A DNA stretch of 64,000 nucleotides from Treponema denticola (GCF_024400535.1 NZ_CP038800.1:2294001-2358000); one strand, 5' to 3'; numbered from the stretch's first letter, positions 44,433 to 53,904 are shown. A program made the numbers and translations. Notes: generated by a model from the letters alone, not told the origin.

Positions 44433-45695
44433 ATGTTACATAAAAGAATTTATCAAGTTGACGAAAAAGTTCCGGCGGGGCTTTTCTTGCCTTTAAGTAT
44501 TCAACATACATTTGCAATGTTCGGTGCCTCGGTTTTGGTTCCGATTATATTCGGAATTGATGCAGGCATCGTTCTATTTATGAACGGTGTGGGAACCCTT
44601 TTATTTATAGCCATAACAAAGGGAAAAGCACCCGCCTACTTAGGTTCAAGCTTTGCCTTTTTAGGACCTGCCGGCCTGATTATTTCTTCCATGGGATTTC
44701 AGTATGCCCAAGGGGCCTTTATAGTAACAGGACTTTTAGGATGCCTCATAGCCTTTATAATTTATAAGTTCGGAACCTCATGGATCAATGTCATTCTTCC
44801 GCCTGCAGCCATGGGTGCCGTCGTTTCCCTGATCGGTTTTGAGCTTACGGGACTCACTGTTCGAGGCGGAACTATCGGGGCAAACATCATGACGGAATCG
44901 GCCTCACGGGGCGACATAATAGTTTTTTTTATTACGATAGGAGCGGCCGTTTTGGGTTCGGTTCTTTTTAAGGGCTTTTTATCTACCATTTCTATTTTAA
45001 TTGCAAGCATTGCAGGCTACATAGCCGCAATCTTTTTCGGTATGGTAGATTTTTCGATAATAAGAGAAGCAGGACTTTTTACCCTTCCCCATTTTCAGCT
45101 TCCCAAATTCGACCTCATGGCAATTATCACAATGCTTCCCGTTCTTTTAGTTATTACAAGCGAACACATAAGCCATCAGGTAGTAACTTCCAACATCATC
45201 GGAAAAGACCTGTTAAAAAATCCCGGCCTTCACAGGAGTATCTTTGCCGATAATTTTTCGACAGCTCTTTCAGGCCTTGTCGGAGGAGTGCCCACTACAA
45301 CCTACGGCGAAAACATAGGCGTTATGGCTGTTACCGGTATTTACAGCGTTTATGTAATTGCAGGAGCCGCAATCATTTCAATCTGTATGGCCTTTATAAG
45401 CCCGCTAGCTGCCCTAATCCGTACCGTACCCGGAAACGTCATAGGCGGTATAACATTCTTGCTCTATGGAATGATAGGAGCTTCGGGAATACGCCTTTTA
45501 GTAGATTCAAAGGTCGATTATTCAAAATCAAAAAACTTAATCCTAACCTCGATAGTATTTACCACAGGATTGAGCGGCCTCAGCATAAAATTCGGAGAAA
45601 TCGAATTTAAGGGAATGGTTTTAGCCTCTCTCGTTGCCGTAGCTTTAAGCCTTATCTTTTTTATTTTTGGAAAACTTGGAGTGCTGGAAGAATAG
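44433..45695 (+). CDS. uraA: Uracil/xanthine permease (NCS2 family)
   Basis: 420 aa, 12-14 hydrophobic segments. UraA signatures: LPLSIQHTFAMFGASVLVPI, AYLGSSFAFLGPAGLI, EHISHQVVTSNIIGKDL and GGVPTTTYGENIGVMAVT, containing the substrate-binding Glu residues. Proton-coupled nucleobase uptake. AAGGAAA precedes the ATG. Confidence 0.93.
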   Translation: MLHKRIYQVDEKVPAGLFLPLSIQHTFAMFGASVLVPIIFGIDAGIVLFMNGVGTLLFIAITKGKAPAYLGSSFAFLGPAGLIISSMGFQYAQGAFIVTGLLGCLIAFIIYKFGTSWINVILPPAAMGAVVSLIGFELTGLTVRGGTIGANIMTESASRGDIIVFFITIGAAVLGSVLFKGFLSTISILIASIAGYIAAIFFGMVDFSIIREAGLFTLPHFQLPKFDLMAIITMLPVLLVITSEHISHQVVTSNIIGKDLLKNPGLHRSIFADNFSTALSGLVGGVPTTTYGENIGVMAVTGIYSVYVIAGAAIISICMAFISPLAALIRTVPGNVIGGITFLLYGMIGASGIRLLVDSKVDYSKSKNLILTSIVFTTGLSGLSIKFGEIEFKGMVLASLVAVALSLIFFIFGKLGVLEE

Positions 45696-45710
45696 GGAGC
45701 TTGTATTAAT

Positions 45711-46025
45711 ATGAAAGTATCAAAATGGGACGCAGCAGATTATCTTAAAACAAGAAAAGATATTGCAATATACTTAGATGAAATACTAAAAATTGCAAGG
45801 GAAGATAATATGCCGGAACTGTTTATAGAAGCCCTTGGAGATGTAACCAGAGCTCAAGGAATGACGGATCTAGCAAAAACAATAGATGTCAGTAAAGAAA
45901 GTCTTTATAAATCGCTATCAAAAAAAGGGAATCCCTCTTTTTCAACAATCTTTAAGGTTCTTGAATTTCTTAATTTAGAAATGAGCATCGCTGCTCCAAA
46001 AACTTTAAAACAAGCAAGCATATAA
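45711..46025 (+). CDS. Orphan HigA-like addiction module antidote
   Basis: 104 aa: DAADYLKTRKDIAIYLDEIL, then a helix-turn-helix (GMTDLAKTIDVSKESLYKSL) and GNPSFSTIFKVLEFLNLEMS. This is the TIGR02684-type antidote that usually follows a RelE-like toxin. Here only 15 bases separate it from uraA and no toxin is present on either side, so it is an orphan or acts on a toxin elsewhere. Confidence 0.85.
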   Translation: MKVSKWDAADYLKTRKDIAIYLDEILKIAREDNMPELFIEALGDVTRAQGMTDLAKTIDVSKESLYKSLSKKGNPSFSTIFKVLEFLNLEMSIAAPKTLKQASI

Positions 46026-46078
46026 AATTGACAGCATTCTCAAAAAAATATTGGATAAGTATTTGACAATGGTAATTA

Positions 46079-46141
46079 GAATATATACCGATTGCGACAT
46101 TAAAAACTATTGAAAAACAATCGGGGATAAGATTTAAATAA
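46079..46141 (+). pseudogene. hicA: Fossil C-terminus of HicA toxin
   Basis: In the frame ending TAA 46139-46141 the sequence reads IPIATLKTIEKQSGIRFK and stop. This is the conserved HicA C-terminus (DIPxGTLxSIxKQAG). An in-frame stop lies about five codons upstream, so the catalytic His region is gone. It sits ten bases before hicB, where hicA belongs. Confidence 0.7.
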
Positions 46142-46150
46142 GAGGTAAAT

Positions 46151-46567
46151 GTGAAGAAACAAGAACGTTTTTTTTATCCTGCAATATTCACCTATAACGG
46201 TAAAAAAGAAATTGCAGTTGTTTTCCCCGATTTGGGTTGTGCTACCTCGGGAGAAGATGAGGCTGATGCTCTATTATCTGCACGAGAACTTCTTGGTTGT
46301 GTTCTGTGCGGGCTCGAAGATGATGGAGAACCTATTCCTAAGGCTTCTCACTTAAGTAATATAAAAACAGGTAAAAATGAAAAATCCGTTTTAATTGACG
46401 TATATCTTCCTACTTACCGCATGATGCAAAAAACACGTTCAGTTAACCGAACCGTAACCTTACCTGCATGGCTAAATGCTCTTGCCTCGGAGCATAATAT
46501 AAATTGTTCACAGCTTTTACAAGAGAGTCTAAAAAAACAATTTCAAACCGTTTTACAAACAAGATAA
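46151..46567 (+). CDS. hicB: HicB-family antitoxin
   Basis: 138 aa. HicB fold at the N-terminus (FFYPAIFTYNGKKEIAVVFP, DLGCATSGEDEADALLSARE) and a C-terminal ribbon-helix-helix/Arc-like part (VNRTVTLPAWLNALASEHNI). It begins with GTG, with GAGG eight bases upstream. Its toxin partner is reduced to the fossil at 46079-46141, so this is an antitoxin left without toxin. Confidence 0.88.
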   Translation: MKKQERFFYPAIFTYNGKKEIAVVFPDLGCATSGEDEADALLSARELLGCVLCGLEDDGEPIPKASHLSNIKTGKNEKSVLIDVYLPTYRMMQKTRSVNRTVTLPAWLNALASEHNINCSQLLQESLKKQFQTVLQTR

Positions 46568-46629
46568 ATTTTCGGCAAAATAGTTAAATTCCTACCGATT
46601 GACAAAAGCCCCCTTAATGCTTATCTTTT

Positions 46630-47844
46630 ATGCCTATGGCAAAAAAGAGCACCAAAACAGGAAAAACAACTAAACCGGCAAAAAAAACCGGAAGAAAGAG
46701 AAGAAAAAAGTCAAAAATTAACTATACCGGAGCTATAGCCGGTTTTTTAGCGGTATCTGTAATAATGCTCGCCGTATTTTTGTTTATAATTCCTTCGGTA
46801 AAAAATAAAGATGAAACAGCGAATAAAACGCAAATTGCCAAGGAACAAGAAAAAATAAAAGAAGAAAAGCCTAAAATTGCCGAAAAGCCTCCTATCGAAA
46901 GCAAGGCTAAAGATAAGCATACCGAAAAAAGCAAAGAAGCTGAAACGCAGACCGCAAAAAATCTGCCTAAAGAAGCTGCAAAAAAGGCCGTACCCGATAA
47001 ACTTAAAGAAACTGAAACACAGACAGCAAAAAATCAGACTAAAGAAAGCGAAAAGCCGAGCAAAGAAACCAAGGCAAAAAAGCCTGAAAGTCCTATAATT
47101 ACGGACAAGCCTAAACCTCAAGAACAAGAGCCCGACTCTTCGGCCTACCCTATTCAGGACTTGCCTGAGCTTCCTTCAAAGGGAAAGCTTATTTTTGTGT
47201 TTGACGATGCAGGACACAACTTAGAACAGTTGCAGTATTTTTTGGACTTACCCTTTCCCTGTACCATAGCCGTTTTGCCTAAGCTGCCTAACTCAAGGGA
47301 AACGGCAAGAAGAATAAGGGCGGCCGGTAAGGAACTCATCCTTCATCAGCCGATGCAGGCCTTAGACCCGAATATAGATCCGGGAAAAGGAGCCGTTAAA
47401 CCCGGCATGAGCCGTGAAGAGATAAAAAAAATCGTAGCTTCAAATGTAGAAGAAATCGGGCCCATAGCCGGAATGAATAACCACGAGGGTTCTCTTATCA
47501 CATCCGACGAAGAAGCTATGGAGGCGGTGCTTGAATTGTGCAGGGAAAAAAACATATACTTTTTAGATTCCCGCACCAGCTCAAAAAGCGTTGTCCCTCA
47601 AGCTGCAAAAAAACTGAATATGAGCATTTGGGAAAGAGCTGTCTTTCTTGATAATAAAAAAGATAAGGCCTATATGAAAAAACAAATTATAGACGGCTTG
47701 GAAATTGCCTCACAAAGAGGTGAAGCGATTATGATAGGCCATGTGTTTACCGTAGATCTTGCAATTCTTCTAAAAGAAATGTACTCCGATTTAACTCAAG
47801 AAGGATATACATTTTCTACAATTTCAAAATCAAAAGGGAAATAA
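46630..47844 (+). CDS. Divergent polysaccharide deacetylase (YibQ/DUF610)
   Basis: A Lys/Arg-rich cytoplasmic start and membrane helix (~36-57) are followed by a Lys/Glu/Pro low-complexity linker (60-175) with repeats such as TQTAKNLPKEAAKK. Then comes a divergent polysaccharide deacetylase domain: LIFVFDDAGHNLEQLQYFLD, FPCTIAVLPKLP, KELILHQPMQALD, GMNNHEGSLITSD, and YFLDSRTSS. Envelope glycan remodelling is likely. It is two bases upstream of tsaD. Confidence 0.87.
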   Translation: MPMAKKSTKTGKTTKPAKKTGRKRRKKSKINYTGAIAGFLAVSVIMLAVFLFIIPSVKNKDETANKTQIAKEQEKIKEEKPKIAEKPPIESKAKDKHTEKSKEAETQTAKNLPKEAAKKAVPDKLKETETQTAKNQTKESEKPSKETKAKKPESPIITDKPKPQEQEPDSSAYPIQDLPELPSKGKLIFVFDDAGHNLEQLQYFLDLPFPCTIAVLPKLPNSRETARRIRAAGKELILHQPMQALDPNIDPGKGAVKPGMSREEIKKIVASNVEEIGPIAGMNNHEGSLITSDEEAMEAVLELCREKNIYFLDSRTSSKSVVPQAAKKLNMSIWERAVFLDNKKDKAYMKKQIIDGLEIASQRGEAIMIGHVFTVDLAILLKEMYSDLTQEGYTFSTISKSKGK

Positions 47845-47845
47845 A

Positions 47846-48862
47846 ATGAAGATATTAGGAATAGAAAGTTCTTGCGATGAAACTGCAGCGGCAGTCGTCG
47901 AGGACGGAAATAAAATTTTAAGCAATATCGTTGCAACACAAATTCCGTTTCACAAAATGTATAACGGCGTCGTTCCCGAAATAGCAAGCCGGAAACATAC
48001 CGAATGGATTTTGCCCGTTGTTAAACAAGCCTTAGCAGAAGCCGGTCTGAGCCTTGAAGAAATAGACGGCATCGCCGCCACCGGAAGGCCTGGGCTCATG
48101 GGTTCCCTTTTAGTGGGGCTTACCTTTGCAAAAACCCTTGCATGGGCTTCAAATAAGCCCTTTATTGCCGTAAATCACATGCTGGGACATCTATATGCAA
48201 GCCATCTGGAAAATGATATCCCCTACCCATATCTGGGGCTTTTAGTTTCAGGCGGGCACTCGATTATCTGCAAGGTAAATAACTTTGACGATATTGAAGT
48301 CCTAGGTACCACAATCGACGATGCTCCGGGGGAAGCCTTTGACAAGGTTGCCAAGTTTTATAATCTGGGATATCCGGGAGGAGCCGTAATCGACAAACTC
48401 GCCAAAAACGGAAATCCCAAGGCGGCCAACTTCCCCATGCCTATAATCCACAAGGAAGGGCATAAGTACGATGTTTCCTATTCGGGACTAAAAACCGCCG
48501 TCATAAATCAGATAGACCAATTTTGGAATAAGGACTTTGAAAAAACACCCGAGAACATTGCAGCCGCATTCCAAACAAGGGCGGTAAAAATTTTGCTCAG
48601 GCCCCTTTTAGATGCTTCGATAGATACGGGCTTAAAAACGATAGTAGCAGGCGGAGGAGTTGCGGCCAATTCTTTGTTGAGGGAAAAACTTGCCGAGCAC
48701 AAGGAATTAAAGTGCATATTCCCCTCGCTTAAATTCTGTACGGATAATGCAGCGATGATTGCAGGCCTCGGCTATCATTACCTAAAACGCGGAGACAGAA
48801 CGCCCTTTACAGTCGAAGCCTCCGCCCGAGTTGAAGGCTTCAGCAAAAAAGGCAAGCAATAG
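47846..48862 (+). CDS. tsaD: tRNA N6-threonylcarbamoyltransferase TsaD
   Basis: 338 aa with ILGIESSCDETAAAVVEDG, the metal motif AVNHMLGHLYASHL, LLVSGGHSIICKV, DDAPGEAFDKVAKFYNLGYP and VAGGGVAANSLLRE. Transfers threonylcarbamoyl to A37 of ANN-decoding tRNAs. Its 3' end has a partial fossil copy at 56527. A modular hairpin element begins at its stop codon. Confidence 0.97.
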   Translation: MKILGIESSCDETAAAVVEDGNKILSNIVATQIPFHKMYNGVVPEIASRKHTEWILPVVKQALAEAGLSLEEIDGIAATGRPGLMGSLLVGLTFAKTLAWASNKPFIAVNHMLGHLYASHLENDIPYPYLGLLVSGGHSIICKVNNFDDIEVLGTTIDDAPGEAFDKVAKFYNLGYPGGAVIDKLAKNGNPKAANFPMPIIHKEGHKYDVSYSGLKTAVINQIDQFWNKDFEKTPENIAAAFQTRAVKILLRPLLDASIDTGLKTIVAGGGVAANSLLREKLAEHKELKCIFPSLKFCTDNAAMIAGLGYHYLKRGDRTPFTVEASARVEGFSKKGKQ

Positions 48863-48945
48863 GTAATTGATAAAAATCCTATTAGATTTTTATCAATTAC
48901 CGACGAGTTTTTCATAAGTATTTCAATACTTATGAAAAACATCGC
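48862..48945 (+). other. Modular hairpin element, copy 4 (tsaD / hypothetical)
   Basis: 17-nt arms GGTAATTGATAAAAATC and complement (48862-48878, 48885-48901), the first G being the last base of the tsaD stop. Then CGA 48904-48906, GTTTTTCATAAGTATT/AATACTTATGAAAAAC (48907-48922, 48925-48940), A, TCG to 48944. No third hairpin; the next gene's AAAGGAAG follows at once. Confidence 0.7.
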
Positions 48946-48970
48946 AAAGTTAATAGTAAAGGAAGATATT

Positions 48971-49387
48971 ATGGATACGATGGAAAAATTTTATTCGGAT
49001 GCAAGCCGGCTTGTAGAAAAGTCGCATGCGAACCAACTTGCAGAAAAGCTAAATAAGGACGGAGACACAGCAGCTTTTGACGCCCGCCTGACGGAAATCT
49101 TTTGCAAAGCGGTTTCGCTTTACGATAAGCAGGCCCAAGTTTTGGCAAACGATTTTGCCGACTATTGGCTTTCGGCCTATTCGGAGGGCAGACAAAAAAA
49201 AGAAGATGCAGTCGAATGGTTCTATCAAATATTTTCTCTTATTGCAGGCAATTTTGAAAAAGACATGGACTTTCCGCAAGAAGACTGGGAGCAGATAAAT
49301 TTAATTATTTCTTCCGAGGCTGAAAGTTTGGACATGGACCTTTTAAATTCGATAATGACGGTGATTGTCGAGCGCAAAAAAATATAA
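48971..49387 (+). CDS. Hypothetical acidic helical protein
   Basis: 138 aa from the ATG at 48971, which has AAAGGAAG upstream; an ATG 39 bases earlier lies within the hairpin element and is not used. The protein is mostly helical with EKFYSDASRLVEKSHANQLA and VLANDFADYWLSAYSEGRQK. I do not recognise a family. Its 3' end (ESLDMDLLNSIMTVIVERKK) recurs as a fossil near 56560-56630. Confidence 0.65.
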   Translation: MDTMEKFYSDASRLVEKSHANQLAEKLNKDGDTAAFDARLTEIFCKAVSLYDKQAQVLANDFADYWLSAYSEGRQKKEDAVEWFYQIFSLIAGNFEKDMDFPQEDWEQINLIISSEAESLDMDLLNSIMTVIVERKKI

Positions 49388-49426
49388 GAAAATCCGTAAA
49401 AAAACAGCCCAATGGACGCCTAATAA

Positions 49427-50422
49427 ATGCTTTCTTTTGAAGATTTCAGTTTTAAAGAATATGACTCATGCACTCTCTGCCCTAAAAATTGCAAGGTAAA
49501 CCGCAATAAGGGCGAAAAAGGCTTTTGCCGCGAAACAAGAGATTTACGCCTTGCATGGGCAGGCCTCCACTTCGGGGAAGAGCCTCCAATCACGGGAGCC
49601 GGAGGTTCAGGCACAATCTTTGTTACGGGCTGCAACCTTCGCTGTTCCTTTTGCCAAAACTATCAGATATCCCAAGAAGGCATGGGAAGGGCTGTAAGCC
49701 TTGAAGAATTCGTAAACTTGTGTTTTATACTCGAAAAAGAAGGGGCCGAAAACATAAACATCGTTACAGGCAGCCATGCAATCCCAGCAATAGCCCTCGG
49801 CCTAAAAGAAGCAAAAGACCGAGGCTTAAAAATTCCTGTTGTCTGGAATTCTTCTGCCTATGAAGCCGAAGAAGCTATAAGCCTCCTTTCGGACTGCGTT
49901 GACGGCTGGCTTCCCGACTTAAAAACCTTAAACCCGCAAATTTCTTCTCAAGTTTTTTATGCGCCCGATTATCCCGAAACGGCAACAAGGGCAATCCTAA
50001 AAATGGCCTGCCTTTCTCCCTTAAAAATCTGTATGGAGAATAAAGAAAAATACCCTTTAGGAAAACTTTACTCAGGCGTCATAGTCCGCCACCTTGCCCT
50101 CCCCTCCCGCATTGCGGACTCAAGGGCCGTCCTAAGATGGTTTGCAAAAAATTTAAGAGGCAGGGCTCTTATTTCGGTGATGACCCAATACACTCCGGTT
50201 AAAAGAACAGCCGGCATAAAAAACTATTCTCTCTTTGAAAACCGTATGCTAAACCTAAAGGAAGACGAAACCTTAAAAGACCTCCTTTCAAGCTTAAAAA
50301 TAGATGAGGGCTTTTACCAAGAGCTTGTCGCCTCCGATGACTGGCTCCCCGATTTTAACCGCGTACAAACCTTTTCATCGGAACTTTCAAAACCTTTGTG
50401 GCATTGGAAGCAAATTTCTTAA
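49427..50422 (+). CDS. Radical SAM protein (PFL-activase homologue, COG1313)
   Basis: 331 aa. Cys cluster CTLCPKNCKVNRNKGEKGFC at the N-terminus, radical SAM CxxxCxxC in GCNLRCSFCQNYQIS near residue 69, and DGWLPDLKTLNPQ in the barrel. COG1313 proteins resemble AmmeMemoRadiSam and pyruvate-formate-lyase activators. The substrate is unknown. No clear ribosome site. Two internal segments and the 3' end recur in the fossil at 56675-56850. Confidence 0.9.
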   Translation: MLSFEDFSFKEYDSCTLCPKNCKVNRNKGEKGFCRETRDLRLAWAGLHFGEEPPITGAGGSGTIFVTGCNLRCSFCQNYQISQEGMGRAVSLEEFVNLCFILEKEGAENINIVTGSHAIPAIALGLKEAKDRGLKIPVVWNSSAYEAEEAISLLSDCVDGWLPDLKTLNPQISSQVFYAPDYPETATRAILKMACLSPLKICMENKEKYPLGKLYSGVIVRHLALPSRIADSRAVLRWFAKNLRGRALISVMTQYTPVKRTAGIKNYSLFENRMLNLKEDETLKDLLSSLKIDEGFYQELVASDDWLPDFNRVQTFSSELSKPLWHWKQIS

Positions 50423-50477
50423 ATTCTTGTAACCTTGTTATTATTATTTGTCTGTTTATGTGAATTTATATTATGCT

Positions 50478-50503
50478 AATTTGTAATTCGAATTTGTAAT
50501 TCG
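50478..50503 (+). repeat. Tandem 13-bp direct repeat upstream of OMP promoter
   Basis: AATTTGTAATTCG occurs twice in perfect tandem (50478-50490, 50491-50503), five bases before the -35. Placement suggests an activator or repressor site. Confidence 0.6.
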
Positions 50504-50507
50504 AAGG

Positions 50508-50536
50508 TTGACAACTTACAATTTTATAAGTAAAAT
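50508..50536 (+). promoter_or_regulatory. Promoter TTGACA-17-TAAAAT of the OMP/lipoprotein pair
   Basis: TTGACA at 50508-50513, TAAAAT at 50531-50536, 17-base spacer; AAGGAG at 50556-50561 precedes the ATG at 50568. Confidence 0.65.
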
Positions 50537-50567
50537 AAAAGGACTATAATTAATTAAGGAGTTGTTT

Positions 50568-52319
50568 ATGAAAACAAGGATGAGATTTATCAGCTGTCTT
50601 TTAGCACTGGTAATAATTACAACAGGGGCCGCATGGGCACAAGACTCAAACACGACCCCTACTTCCCCTACAAATGATGCTACGGTAGGCTTGACTTCAA
50701 CCGAAATAGATCAATTTGTAAACGTAATTGACTGGGGTAAAGTAAAATTCGACAAGGCTTTTGTCTTTACGGGCTTTGCACAGGGTAACAAAAACATGGT
50801 TGACCTAGGTGCCGCATTTAAGGCAGGCCCCTTATTTATCGGTTCTTGGTATAAGGGAAACCTAGGTGTTTTTGACGGTGAGAATAAGAAGAAGGTGCAA
50901 ACCGAGATTACCCAAGGCGCCACTCCCGGTACTATTGGAAACAAAAAGCTTACAACCTCAGACTATGACAAGGAATTAAAAAAATATGATGCCGACCACA
51001 TGGCAGTTATGCTTTTCGGTTTTGCTAATATGGGTATCAAAACCGGTTATTCTAGACAAGGACAAAATTATTCAGGTACGTTTTTTGGTATCGCTGATGG
51101 TGCTACCAAACCAGAAGGATTTATAAAAAATGATAACACTGCTACAGAAAGCAATAAACCTGAATATCTTAGTTCAATAGTTTATAGCCCAAATGGTTAT
51201 ATAAATGGAGCAATCCACAGACCCTTTGTGGACTTCGGTATGAATATTCCTCTGGGAGCTATGACTCTTTCGCCCACAGCTTCTCTTGAAGTTAAAATTT
51301 ATGAAGGAAGCATAATTAATAAGCCTGGTCCTACTCCGTATTCTTATGAAACATTCTACGGTTTAGAGACGAAGACAGAGCAGGATTCAAAAGAAAAATA
51401 CAAGATAACAAAGACTCAAAACGCCAGAAGCCATGCCCATGTAGGTATTACGGGAAAACTCGGTACGGGTCTTGCATTGGGAGACAGCCTTAATTCCGTT
51501 TTTAATTTCGGCTATGACTTTACCGTAAATGCTTACGGCAAAAACTATACGGCCGCAGACGGTACAAAACACAAGGTAATCGGTAATTATAGTATCACTA
51601 CTGACACTGTAGTAGAAGATTACAATAAAGCTGTTGCAGGAGAACACAAGATAACTTCGACTTTTAAGGCCGACTTTATCAAAAAAAGCTACTTCAGCAA
51701 TACTTTAAAAGCAGGCTATAAAGTAAAAAAGGACTTTACAGACCGCCTTTCATTATTGGCTGCTGCCGAGCTCCCCATTACCCTAAGCTTTGATAACAGC
51801 ATTACCGAGAAGATCGACACAACAATTACTGACATGAGGTATCTTAATCCCTCAAATGCCCATAACAACAATGTAGAAACTAAAACGGTAACCAGCCCCG
51901 TCAAAACGGTTAACGAGGTAAAACTTAATATTGCACCGTCAATAAAGGCTGCCGTAAGCTATGCAGCTAAGCCCGGCCGCTTATTCCTCAACCTAGGTGC
52001 CGATATCAAATTTTTACAAGGTGAATTTACAAGTAAAAAGACCTCGTATGATTCGTTTGTAGAGAATACCAAAACAGTTACAAAGTATAATGACGGACAC
52101 ACCACAACCGTAACAACAGCAGTTTCTGCCCCACAGAGCGAATCTTTGGATAAGACAAGCTCCCATAAACAAATTGAAGCAAAGCTTGTAGGCGGTATAC
52201 GCTGGAACATAGTTGAAAACTTTGCCTTCGACCTTGTTTATAGCGCATCGCTTTTGGACAACAGCTTTCTTTGGGTCAACTTTAAAGATCTAAAAATTGC
52301 ATGTACAATAAAATTCTAA
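50568..52319 (+). CDS. Predicted beta-barrel outer-membrane protein
   Basis: 583 aa. Signal peptide with cleavage after AWA (TTGAAWAQDS), a Thr/Pro-rich start, then many alternating amphipathic strands (LGAAFKAGPLFIGSWYKGNL, SVFNFGYDFTVNAYGKNY, FAFDLVYSASLLD). It ends in a terminal aromatic residue (KIACTIKF), as BAM-dependent barrels do. Poly-Thr/Lys-rich stretches (KTVTKYNDGHTTTVTTAV) look like surface loops. No named family is certain. It is 21 bases upstream of a lipoprotein gene, likely a functional pair. Confidence 0.72.
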   Translation: MKTRMRFISCLLALVIITTGAAWAQDSNTTPTSPTNDATVGLTSTEIDQFVNVIDWGKVKFDKAFVFTGFAQGNKNMVDLGAAFKAGPLFIGSWYKGNLGVFDGENKKKVQTEITQGATPGTIGNKKLTTSDYDKELKKYDADHMAVMLFGFANMGIKTGYSRQGQNYSGTFFGIADGATKPEGFIKNDNTATESNKPEYLSSIVYSPNGYINGAIHRPFVDFGMNIPLGAMTLSPTASLEVKIYEGSIINKPGPTPYSYETFYGLETKTEQDSKEKYKITKTQNARSHAHVGITGKLGTGLALGDSLNSVFNFGYDFTVNAYGKNYTAADGTKHKVIGNYSITTDTVVEDYNKAVAGEHKITSTFKADFIKKSYFSNTLKAGYKVKKDFTDRLSLLAAAELPITLSFDNSITEKIDTTITDMRYLNPSNAHNNNVETKTVTSPVKTVNEVKLNIAPSIKAAVSYAAKPGRLFLNLGADIKFLQGEFTSKKTSYDSFVENTKTVTKYNDGHTTTVTTAVSAPQSESLDKTSSHKQIEAKLVGGIRWNIVENFAFDLVYSASLLDNSFLWVNFKDLKIACTIKF

Positions 52320-52340
52320 CAGAATTAAAGGAGAAACGAC

Positions 52341-53870
52341 ATGAAAACATTAAAATTAGGAATGCTTGTTGCAGCATTAATGCTTATTACGGCAGGCTTC
52401 TTTGCCGGCTGTAAGGCTAACATAGCAACACCTGTCAGCCCCGACTCTTTTGCTCTCAACGCTGACGAGTATCAGACGGGGACAAACCAGTTCAACGTTC
52501 TGAACATTACTACGGAAAAATACGCAGACAAGGATGAGTACCGTGTTAAAGTTACATTTAACTATGCCGTAAATGAAGAAGGCGTAAAAAATGGAGTAAA
52601 ATTCTATAAATTAACAGATGCAGCAGGTCAAAAGAGCTGGAAAATGCCCGTTATGACCGAAATTGAGTCTAAAAATTTAAATGTTGACAATGAAAAAGCT
52701 TATTTTACTATTCCTGCTAAAGATATAAAACTTTATGTATACGTAAAGGCTTCCGAAACAAAGGCTATTAACGGCATGAAGTTAAATCAGGATCTAGACG
52801 AAATTTGGGGCGAAGAAGGCGATGATGATTATGCATATGTTGATGATCTGGGTACAGCACCGGTTCTTACAGGTAACGTTCACCATAATAAGAAGGTAGG
52901 AGGTCTTAATGACACTTTAACTTCAACGCTTATTAATCCTGCTTTTAAAACAGGCACCGGTGCTGAAACGTATTTGGTAAAAAAAGTGGAAATAAATGCT
53001 ACGAGCTTCCTTACTAATTATATTGACGGACCCGGTAATGGCGACCTTGATGCGGCATCTAAAACCGCAAAAATAGGAGAGTTTACGGACATTCTTAACA
53101 AGCATTTAAAATTAAAGCAATTTAATTGGAAAGAAAATAAGTGGGAAAACATTACTCTTGACTTCACATATGATGGCACCAACAAAAAATGGGTTTCGAA
53201 CGTTACTGTAGAAAAGGATCGTTGCCTTGCATTTCAGTGGGAAAATATAAACGATATTAAGATGACCTTTGTAAAATATGCTTATCCTCTTAGACTTACC
53301 CTTAACAATAATACTCCTATACTTTCTGACAATTTTGCTGACGCCAAATCAGGTACCCTCTCTCTTGAAGAAGGCGATATCTGGCCTGATTTGGATAAGT
53401 TGACGGTTAACAGGTCAGTTAATGGACAAGTTACGATTACTTTAAGTGCTGCCGGTGTCAACTTTCCTTTTTATATAGAAAACGGGTGGCATGATGTTAA
53501 AGAAGACAATAAAGATTCTGCCAAAAAGCCTCTTTTTGCAGGTTTTAAGCCTGAGACTGTAGTAAAAGAAAACTTTAAGTGCACACGTACAGTTGACGGC
53601 AAAGAAGTGTTAATGTCCATAAGTCAGATTAGTCTCGTACAAAGTGATGTAATGAACTACCCGGAGGCTTTTGATACGATCATTATAAAATTTGCAGAAA
53701 ACGTTCAGGCCGAGAATGTTTATATCAGTCCCAACGTAAGGTCTGCTGCATTTGAAGGTTCTTATAATGACGGCGGTCTTAAAGGAAAAAAGATACCTGA
53801 ACTTTGCTTTACAAACATCAAGGCTTCTGAAAATCCTTATGAATGGAAGGGCTGGTTAAAAAGACAATAG
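52341..53870 (+). CDS. Hypothetical surface lipoprotein paired with OMP
   Basis: 509 aa with signal and lipobox FFAGC (Cys24). The mature part is beta-rich with repeated bacterial-Ig-like strands (VLNITTEKYADKDEYRVKVT, EAFDTIIIKFAENVQAENVY). No catalytic motif seen. It follows the OMP in one operon and ends before a terminator; surface or outer-leaflet location is inferred. Confidence 0.7.
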   Translation: MKTLKLGMLVAALMLITAGFFAGCKANIATPVSPDSFALNADEYQTGTNQFNVLNITTEKYADKDEYRVKVTFNYAVNEEGVKNGVKFYKLTDAAGQKSWKMPVMTEIESKNLNVDNEKAYFTIPAKDIKLYVYVKASETKAINGMKLNQDLDEIWGEEGDDDYAYVDDLGTAPVLTGNVHHNKKVGGLNDTLTSTLINPAFKTGTGAETYLVKKVEINATSFLTNYIDGPGNGDLDAASKTAKIGEFTDILNKHLKLKQFNWKENKWENITLDFTYDGTNKKWVSNVTVEKDRCLAFQWENINDIKMTFVKYAYPLRLTLNNNTPILSDNFADAKSGTLSLEEGDIWPDLDKLTVNRSVNGQVTITLSAAGVNFPFYIENGWHDVKEDNKDSAKKPLFAGFKPETVVKENFKCTRTVDGKEVLMSISQISLVQSDVMNYPEAFDTIIIKFAENVQAENVYISPNVRSAAFEGSYNDGGLKGKKIPELCFTNIKASENPYEWKGWLKRQ

Positions 53871-53904
53871 GTTTTAACCGCTTGTAAAAATGCAGCTTAA
53901 AAAT

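Noticed and set aside
48932-48970. Earlier ATG for the hypothetical gene at 48971.
   Set aside because: It lies inside the hairpin element; AAAGGAAG is placed for the ATG at 48971.
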